In this document: piece by piece, positions 59,598 through 64,000 of the stretch
Layout: each line of letters starts with the position of its first letter
Numbering within the stretch: position 1 is the first letter of the stretch
Assembly (NCBI RefSeq): GCF_001279525.1
Contig: NZ_LGDY01000001.1
Location: 62,001-126,000, forward strand
Direction of reading: 5' to 3'
Source of the DNA: Nocardia sp. NRRL S-836
GTDB lineage: Bacteria > Actinomycetota > Actinomycetes > Mycobacteriales > Pseudonocardiaceae
DNA length: 64,000 nt
Program-made: the position numbers and the translations under genes
The notes under the pieces: generated by a model
Database searches by the model: none
The model's input: the letters and a program-made list of their open reading frames with translations, nothing else
What the model was told of the DNA's origin: nothing

Positions 59598-60425
59598 TCA
59601 GCCGTAGATGCCCTCGACCGCACCGGCCGCCACGTGCGTGACGATCTTGAACGCCTTCATCGCCTCGGTCATGGACGCGGCGTCGAACCCGACCCGGCGC
59701 ACCCCGAGCTGCTGCACGGTGGGCACCACGGCGGCGGCGTCGGCGAGGTGCGAGGCGTCGAACTCGACCTCCACGCGGTGCGCGGCCACGACACCCTCGC
59801 CACGGCCGGCGCGGGTCATCGCCGCGGTGGCGGCCTGCGTGATGCGTGCCGCGGACACGGCGGGCGGCAGGCACACGGCCGCATACCGCGACACGCACTC
59901 CTTCACGGCCACCAGTTGCGCGTGCGGTGCGTAGGCGCGCGCGTCGGCGCAGGTGCGGTCGTCGCCGGTGACCATCAGCACGGGCACGCCGTACTCGGCG
60001 GCGAGCGCGGCGTTGAGCAGGCCCTCGGAGGCGAGCACGCCGTCGAGCCACACGCCGGTGATCGAGTTCTCCAGGTAGGTGTGGGCGAGCACCCCGGTCT
60101 CGCCGGCGGCGGCGTGGTAACCCAGGAACACCACGCCGTCCACGCCGGTGTCGACGCCCTGCATCATCGACAGCGGCTTGTGCCGGCCGGTGAGCAGCCG
60201 CGCGGTGTCGTGCAGGTCCTCCAGCAGCAGGTTGCGCTGCGAGGAGTGGGCCTCGTTGACGAGCACGTCGGTGGCACCGCCCGCGGCCAGGCCCTCGACG
60301 CAGGCGTTGACGTCGGCGGTGAACAGCCGCCGGAACCGCTGCCACCCGTCGGTGCCGGGGACGACGTCACCGGTCCAGGTGACGCCGGTGACGCCTTCCA
60401 TGTCTGCCGAGATCATGATCCGCAC
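59598..60425 (-). CDS. dppA: M55 family D-aminopeptidase (DppA-like)
   Basis: 275-residue zinc aminopeptidase. The start IMISADMEGVTG holds the first metal-ligand Asp and Glu. Later NEAHSSQRNLL, FLGYHAAAGETGVLAHTYLENS (zinc His) and VTGDDRTCADARAYAP are all typical of DppA, which cleaves N-terminal D-amino acids (D-Ala-D-Ala). GTG 60425 aligns with the known start; ATG 60416 with GAGG upstream is the alternative. Divergent from the peptide-binding protein gene. Confidence 0.92.
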   Translation of the reverse strand: MRIMISADMEGVTGVTWTGDVVPGTDGWQRFRRLFTADVNACVEGLAAGGATDVLVNEAHSSQRNLLLEDLHDTARLLTGRHKPLSMMQGVDTGVDGVVFLGYHAAAGETGVLAHTYLENSITGVWLDGVLASEGLLNAALAAEYGVPVLMVTGDDRTCADARAYAPHAQLVAVKECVSRYAAVCLPPAVSAARITQAATAAMTRAGRGEGVVAAHRVEVEFDASHLADAAAVVPTVQQLGVRRVGFDAASMTEAMKAFKIVTHVAAGAVEGIYG

Positions 60426-60470
60426 ACCTCGGTACGGTAGCGGCGGGCTGCTGGGGAGAGGGGTATTTCC

Positions 60471-62228
60471 GTGCGGGTGAAGTGGTGCGCGTTGTTTGCG
60501 GCTGCAACTGTCCTGGGGTCCGCGACACCGGTGGCGACGGCGCAGCAGCCTGCGATCCTCAAGGTCGCGATCGTGCAGCAGATCGACTCGTTGAACCCGT
60601 TCCTGGCGGTGTTCCAGTCCAGCACCGAGATCAACCGGCTGATGTACGACTACCTGACCGCCTACGCCGCGGACGACCAGCGGGTCACCGAGGCGATCGC
60701 GAACCGGTGGGAGACCTCGCCGGACCGGCTCACGTGGACGTTCACGGTGCCGCAGGGCAAGAAGTGGAGCGACGGGCAGCCGATCACGGCGCACGACGTC
60801 GCGTTCACCTACAACCTGATGCTGACCGACGAGGTCGCACGCACCGCGAACGGCAGCTTCGTGACGAACTTCGAGTCCGTCACCGCGACCGACGACCGGA
60901 CCGTGGTGATCAAGACCAAGGCGCCGCAGGTGACGATGCTGGCGCTGGACGTGCCGATCGTGCCGCGCCACGTGTGGGAGAAGGCCGGCAGCATCAAGGA
61001 CTACACCAACGACCGCACGCCGGTCGTGGGCAGCGGCCCGTTCGTGCTCACCGAGCACGTGCCGGGGCAGTTCATCAAGCTCAAGGCCAACAAGGACTAC
61101 TGGCGGGGCGCGGCGAAGTACGACGAGCTGCACTTCGTGTACTTCCAGAACTCCGATGCGGCGGTGCAGGCGCTGGGCAAGGGCGAGGTCGACCTGGTCA
61201 ACCGGATGGCGCCCGCCCAGTTCGAGTCGCTGGCGGGCCGGGCGGGCGTGACGCGCAACAAGGCGCAGGGCCGCCGGTTCACCGAGCTGCTGATCAACCC
61301 CGGCGCGGCGACGCGGACCGGGGAGCCGATCGGTGACGGCAACCCGGCGCTGCGCGACGTGCGGGTGCGCCGGGCGATCGCGCAGGCCGTCGACCTGGAC
61401 GCCCTGGTGGCACGGGTCAACCTCGGTTATGCCGAACGCGGCGCGGGCCTGGTGCCGCCGGTGTTCACCAAGTGGCACTGGCAGCCCGGCGAGCAGGACA
61501 CCCGCCGGTACGACCCGGCGGCGGCCAACGCGGCACTGGACGCGGCCGGGGTGGCGCGCGACGCCGGCGGCACGCGGCTGTCGCTGCGGCTGCTCGGCCG
61601 GGCCGGCCGCGCCTACGACGAGCAGGCCTCGGAGTACCTCAAGAAGTCGCTGGGCGAGGTCGGGATCACGCTGGACGTGCGGCTGGTGTCGGACAACCAG
61701 CTCAACGAGGCCACCACGGTGGGCTCCTACGACCTGGCGTTCTCCGGGTGGGCGACCAACGTGGACCCGGACTTCGTGCTCAGCCTGCACACCTGCGCGC
61801 AGCGGCCCGGCGCGGACGGCAAGGGCGGTACCACCGACGCCTACTTCTGCGACGAGACCTACGACCGGCTCTACGCCCGGCAGCTCTCGGAGTTCGACGA
61901 GGCCAAGCGCATCGAGCTGGTCAAGCAGCTGCAGGCCCGCTTCTACGACCAGGTGCCCGCGGTGGTGCTGGCCTACGACAACGCGCTGGAGGCCTACCGC
62001 TCCGACCACGTCGCCCGGTTCACCACGCAGCCGGCGCAGGGTGGCGTGATCATGGCGCAGAACGGCATGTGGGGCTACTACGGTGCCGAACCGGCGCAGT
62101 TCTCGGCGCGGGCGGCCGGCAGCCGGTGGCCGGTGTTCGCGATCGGCGGCGGCCTGCTGGTCGTGCTGCTGGTGGCGGGTCTGCTCGTCGCCGGGCGGCG
62201 GCGGGCCACGGCGGGGGAGCGCGAGTAG
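60471..62228 (+). CDS. Peptide ABC transporter substrate-binding protein with C-terminal anchor
   Basis: 585-residue family 5 binding protein. A signal peptide (about 1-24) is followed by the oligopeptide-binding fold (ILKVAIVQQIDSLNPFLAVFQSSTEINRLMYDYLT, WSDGQPITAHDVAFTYNLML, VGSGPFVLTEHVPGQFIKLKANKDYW). There is no lipobox. Instead the C-terminus has a transmembrane helix (VFAIGGGLLVVLLVAGLLVAG) and a basic tail, so it is held by a C-terminal anchor, unlike most lipoprotein binders. GTG follows GGGGAGAGGGG. First gene of the importer operon. Confidence 0.94.
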   Translation: MRVKWCALFAAATVLGSATPVATAQQPAILKVAIVQQIDSLNPFLAVFQSSTEINRLMYDYLTAYAADDQRVTEAIANRWETSPDRLTWTFTVPQGKKWSDGQPITAHDVAFTYNLMLTDEVARTANGSFVTNFESVTATDDRTVVIKTKAPQVTMLALDVPIVPRHVWEKAGSIKDYTNDRTPVVGSGPFVLTEHVPGQFIKLKANKDYWRGAAKYDELHFVYFQNSDAAVQALGKGEVDLVNRMAPAQFESLAGRAGVTRNKAQGRRFTELLINPGAATRTGEPIGDGNPALRDVRVRRAIAQAVDLDALVARVNLGYAERGAGLVPPVFTKWHWQPGEQDTRRYDPAAANAALDAAGVARDAGGTRLSLRLLGRAGRAYDEQASEYLKKSLGEVGITLDVRLVSDNQLNEATTVGSYDLAFSGWATNVDPDFVLSLHTCAQRPGADGKGGTTDAYFCDETYDRLYARQLSEFDEAKRIELVKQLQARFYDQVPAVVLAYDNALEAYRSDHVARFTTQPAQGGVIMAQNGMWGYYGAEPAQFSARAAGSRWPVFAIGGGLLVVLLVAGLLVAGRRRATAGERE

Positions 62229-63179
62229 GTGCGTCTCCTCGGTCGTGCCGGTGGTGCCGCGCTGAGCCTGCTCATGGTGGCGGTGCTGGGTTTCTTCCTG
62301 TTCCGGGTGGTGCCCGGCGATCCCGTGGTGTCGATGACGCGCGGACGGCCGGCGACGGCGGCGATGCAGGCCGAGCTGCGGGCGCAGTTCGGCCTGGACC
62401 GCCCGCTGGCCGAGCAGTTCTGGACCTACTTCACCGCGTTGCTGCGCGGTGACCTGGGCACGTCGTTCACGTTCCGCCGGCCGGTGGCGGAGGTCATCGC
62501 GGAACGGCTGGGCCCGACGCTGCTGCTGGTGGGCACCGGCACGCTGATCGCGGTGCTGGCGGGGCTGTGGCTGGGGATCCGGGCGGCGTGGAAGCGCGAC
62601 ACGGCGTTCGACCGGGCCGCGACGGGGGTGGCGCTGACGTTGTGGGCGGTGCCGACGTTCTGGCTCGGGATGCTGCTGATGATGGTGACCGGCGACCTGT
62701 TCCCCTCACGCGGCATGCGCGACACCGACACCGCACCGGACTTCCTGTCCCAGGCCCTGGACGTCGGGCACCACCTGGTGCTGCCCTCGCTCACCCTGGT
62801 CGCGGTGGTCACCGCGGAGTACATGCTGGTGATGCGGTCGTCGTTGCTGGAGGAGATGCACGCCCCCTACCTGACGACGGCGCGGGCGAAGGGCCTGCGC
62901 GACGACCTGGTGCGCCGCCGCCACGCGGTGCCCAACGCGGTGCTGCCGGCGATCACGCTGGTGTTCCTGCGGTTCGGGCTCGTGGTGGGCGGGGCGATCA
63001 CCACGGAGACGGTGTTCTCCTGGCCGGGGCTGGGGCTGTTGTTCTACGACGCGCTGACCGGGCCGGACTACTTCCTGCTGCAGGGGCTGCTGGTGGTGAC
63101 GGCGGGCGCGGTCGTGGTGATGAACCTGCTCGCGGACCTGCTGCACGGGGTCCTGGATCCACGGGTGAAGGTCGTATGA
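62229..63179 (+). CDS. Peptide ABC transporter permease (DppB-like)
   Basis: 316-residue inner-membrane protein with six hydrophobic segments. It has the DppB start LSLLMVAVLGFFLFRVVPGDPV, the GLDRPLAEQFWTYFTALLRGDLG loop and the permease motif EMHAPYLTTARAKGLRDDLV. Forms the channel with the next permease. The GTG follows the binding-protein stop with no gap. Confidence 0.94.
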   Translation: MRLLGRAGGAALSLLMVAVLGFFLFRVVPGDPVVSMTRGRPATAAMQAELRAQFGLDRPLAEQFWTYFTALLRGDLGTSFTFRRPVAEVIAERLGPTLLLVGTGTLIAVLAGLWLGIRAAWKRDTAFDRAATGVALTLWAVPTFWLGMLLMMVTGDLFPSRGMRDTDTAPDFLSQALDVGHHLVLPSLTLVAVVTAEYMLVMRSSLLEEMHAPYLTTARAKGLRDDLVRRRHAVPNAVLPAITLVFLRFGLVVGGAITTETVFSWPGLGLLFYDALTGPDYFLLQGLLVVTAGAVVVMNLLADLLHGVLDPRVKVV

Positions 63180-64000
63180 GGGTCTTGCTGACGCACCGCT
63201 CGGGTGTGGCGGGCGCGGTGGTGCTGGCCGTGGCGGCGGTGCTCGCGCTGCTGGCGCCGTGGCTGGTCCCGGCCGAGGCGCTCGACGTCACGCGCGTGAG
63301 CGCGGGCGCCTGGCAGGCACCGGCCGCGCAGCACTGGCTGGGCACCGACCACACCGGGCGCAGCGTGGCGCTGCTGGTGGTGTCGGGCGCGGGGACGTCG
63401 TTGTTCGTGGGGCTGACCGCGGCGGTGCTGTCAGTCGGCATCGGCACGCTGGTGGGGATCACGAGCGGGCACTTCGGTGGCGTGGTGTCGGGGGCGTTGC
63501 TGCGGGTGACCGACTTCTTCCTGGTGCTGCCCGCGCTGGTGCTGGCGATCGCGCTGTCCACGGTGCTGCCGCGCGGGCTGGGCACGATCGTGCTGGCGAT
63601 CGGGCTGACGAGCTGGCCGTCGACGGCGCGGATGGTGCGAGCGCAGACGCTGACGATCGAGGCGCGGCCGTTCGTGGAACGGGCGCGGGCCCTGGGCGGC
63701 GGGCACCTGCACGTGATCGGCCGGCACGTGGTGCCGTCGGTGGTGCCGCTGGTGCTGGTGAACACGACCCTGGCGGTGGCGTCGTCGATCGTGGCGGAGT
63801 CGACGCTGGCGTTCCTCGGGCTGGGCGACCCGACGCGGATCTCGTGGGGCGCGATGCTGCACCAGGCGCAGCTGCACGGGGCGGTACCGCAGCGGGCGTG
63901 GTGGTTCCTGCTGCCACCCGGTGTGGCGATCGTGGTGGTGGTGCTGGCGTTCACGCTCGTCGGCCGCGCCCTCGAAGCCGTTGTGACGCCGAAGAGGTGA
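63176..64000 (+). CDS. Peptide ABC transporter permease (DppC-like)
   Basis: 274-residue inner-membrane protein. It has HWLGTDHTGRSVALLVVSGAGTSLFVG, the EAA-loop-type TIEARPFVERARALGGGHLHVI and RHVVPSVVPLVLVNTT, and about six hydrophobic segments. ATG 63176 overlaps the DppB stop as ATGA. The gene ends exactly at the window edge; ATPase genes (DppD/DppF) should follow outside. Confidence 0.94.
   Translation: MRVLLTHRSGVAGAVVLAVAAVLALLAPWLVPAEALDVTRVSAGAWQAPAAQHWLGTDHTGRSVALLVVSGAGTSLFVGLTAAVLSVGIGTLVGITSGHFGGVVSGALLRVTDFFLVLPALVLAIALSTVLPRGLGTIVLAIGLTSWPSTARMVRAQTLTIEARPFVERARALGGGHLHVIGRHVVPSVVPLVLVNTTLAVASSIVAESTLAFLGLGDPTRISWGAMLHQAQLHGAVPQRAWWFLLPPGVAIVVVVLAFTLVGRALEAVVTPKR

Noticed and set aside
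59512..60345. N-terminal extension of the M20 frame
   Set aside because: It is a shadow of the D-aminopeptidase gene on the same strand in another frame; the family start is at 59511.
1..64000. CRISPR array, tRNA/rRNA genes, insertion sequences, att sites
   Set aside because: Reading through the window showed no spaced identical repeats, no cloverleaf-like tRNA sequence and no transposase or integrase frame. A covariance or profile search was not possible.

Overview
The window is 64 kb of very GC-rich DNA. It is dense with genes on both strands, with many ATGA, GTGA and TGATG stop/start overlaps, frequent GTG starts, and several starts placed 6-7 nt after a TANNNT box (leaderless style). The gene content (a complete PknG-GlnH-GlnX kinase operon, many TetR, WYL and ECF-sigma regulators, secreted S8, M14 and M15 hydrolases) points to a filamentous actinomycete. 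A Pseudonocardiales member such as the Lentzea/Saccharothrix/Actinosynnema group is my best guess, by inference only. I saw no rRNA, tRNA, CRISPR array, transposase, integrase or phage gene; it reads as ordinary chromosome, accessory and regulatory in flavour.

Layout. 0-6 kb: TetR regulator, then a minus-strand operon glnX-glnH-pknG plus a zinc-ribbon PP2C phosphatase. 6-13.5 kb: TetR divergent from a coupled SNF2 helicase / SWIM protein / acyltransferase / DUF3626 operon, a WYL regulator with its divergent target, and a DUF2087 protein. 13.5-17.1 kb: SDR, two very small zinc-knuckle proteins, and an ECF sigma operon whose middle gene is built of 15-residue repeats. 17-25 kb: 14-TM drug exporter, acetyltransferases, stress-type membrane protein, tandem terminators, a TetR/NmrA operon with two tandem operators, a YCII/ECF-sigma pair, and a LysE exporter. 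25-37.9 kb: a MocR-type regulator interrupted by an in-frame TAG, GNAT, AraC, racemase, a large secreted subtilase, SDR, YCII/VOC pair, RraA-like protein, and MFS divergent from a DeoR/HAD operon. 38-44.1 kb: the most interesting block, with a protealysin-like M4 peptidase overlapping a TPR-CHAT (caspase-fold) protein, a divergent subtilase without signal peptide, and a sigma factor overlapping a small beta-rich protein. 44.1-56 kb: a structured 400-bp divergent gap, a small Cys protein, an FBP/TetR pair with palindromic operators, VanX-like peptidase, epoxide hydrolase, a zinc-finger coiled-coil protein, a YkgJ-like pentapeptide-repeat protein, small secreted and membrane proteins, a hydrolase, a TetR/flavin monooxygenase pair with twin operators, and a secreted M14 carboxypeptidase. 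56-64 kb: DUF664 protein and a decayed second copy, WYL regulator with a flavin-type oxidase, M20 peptidase, DppA-type D-aminopeptidase, and the start of a peptide ABC importer (binding protein and both permeases; ATPases lie beyond the right edge).

How genes work together. The PknG operon should sense extracellular Asp/Glu through GlnH/GlnX and signal to PknG, with the coupled PP2C as possible counter-enzyme. The 38-44 kb block has three peptidases, a sigma factor and a small adhesion-like protein. It looks like a regulated intracellular proteolysis or conflict system (inference). The right-end genes resemble a rearranged dpp locus for D-amino-acid peptide uptake and hydrolysis. Most other modules are regulator-plus-target pairs, several with visible palindromic operators.
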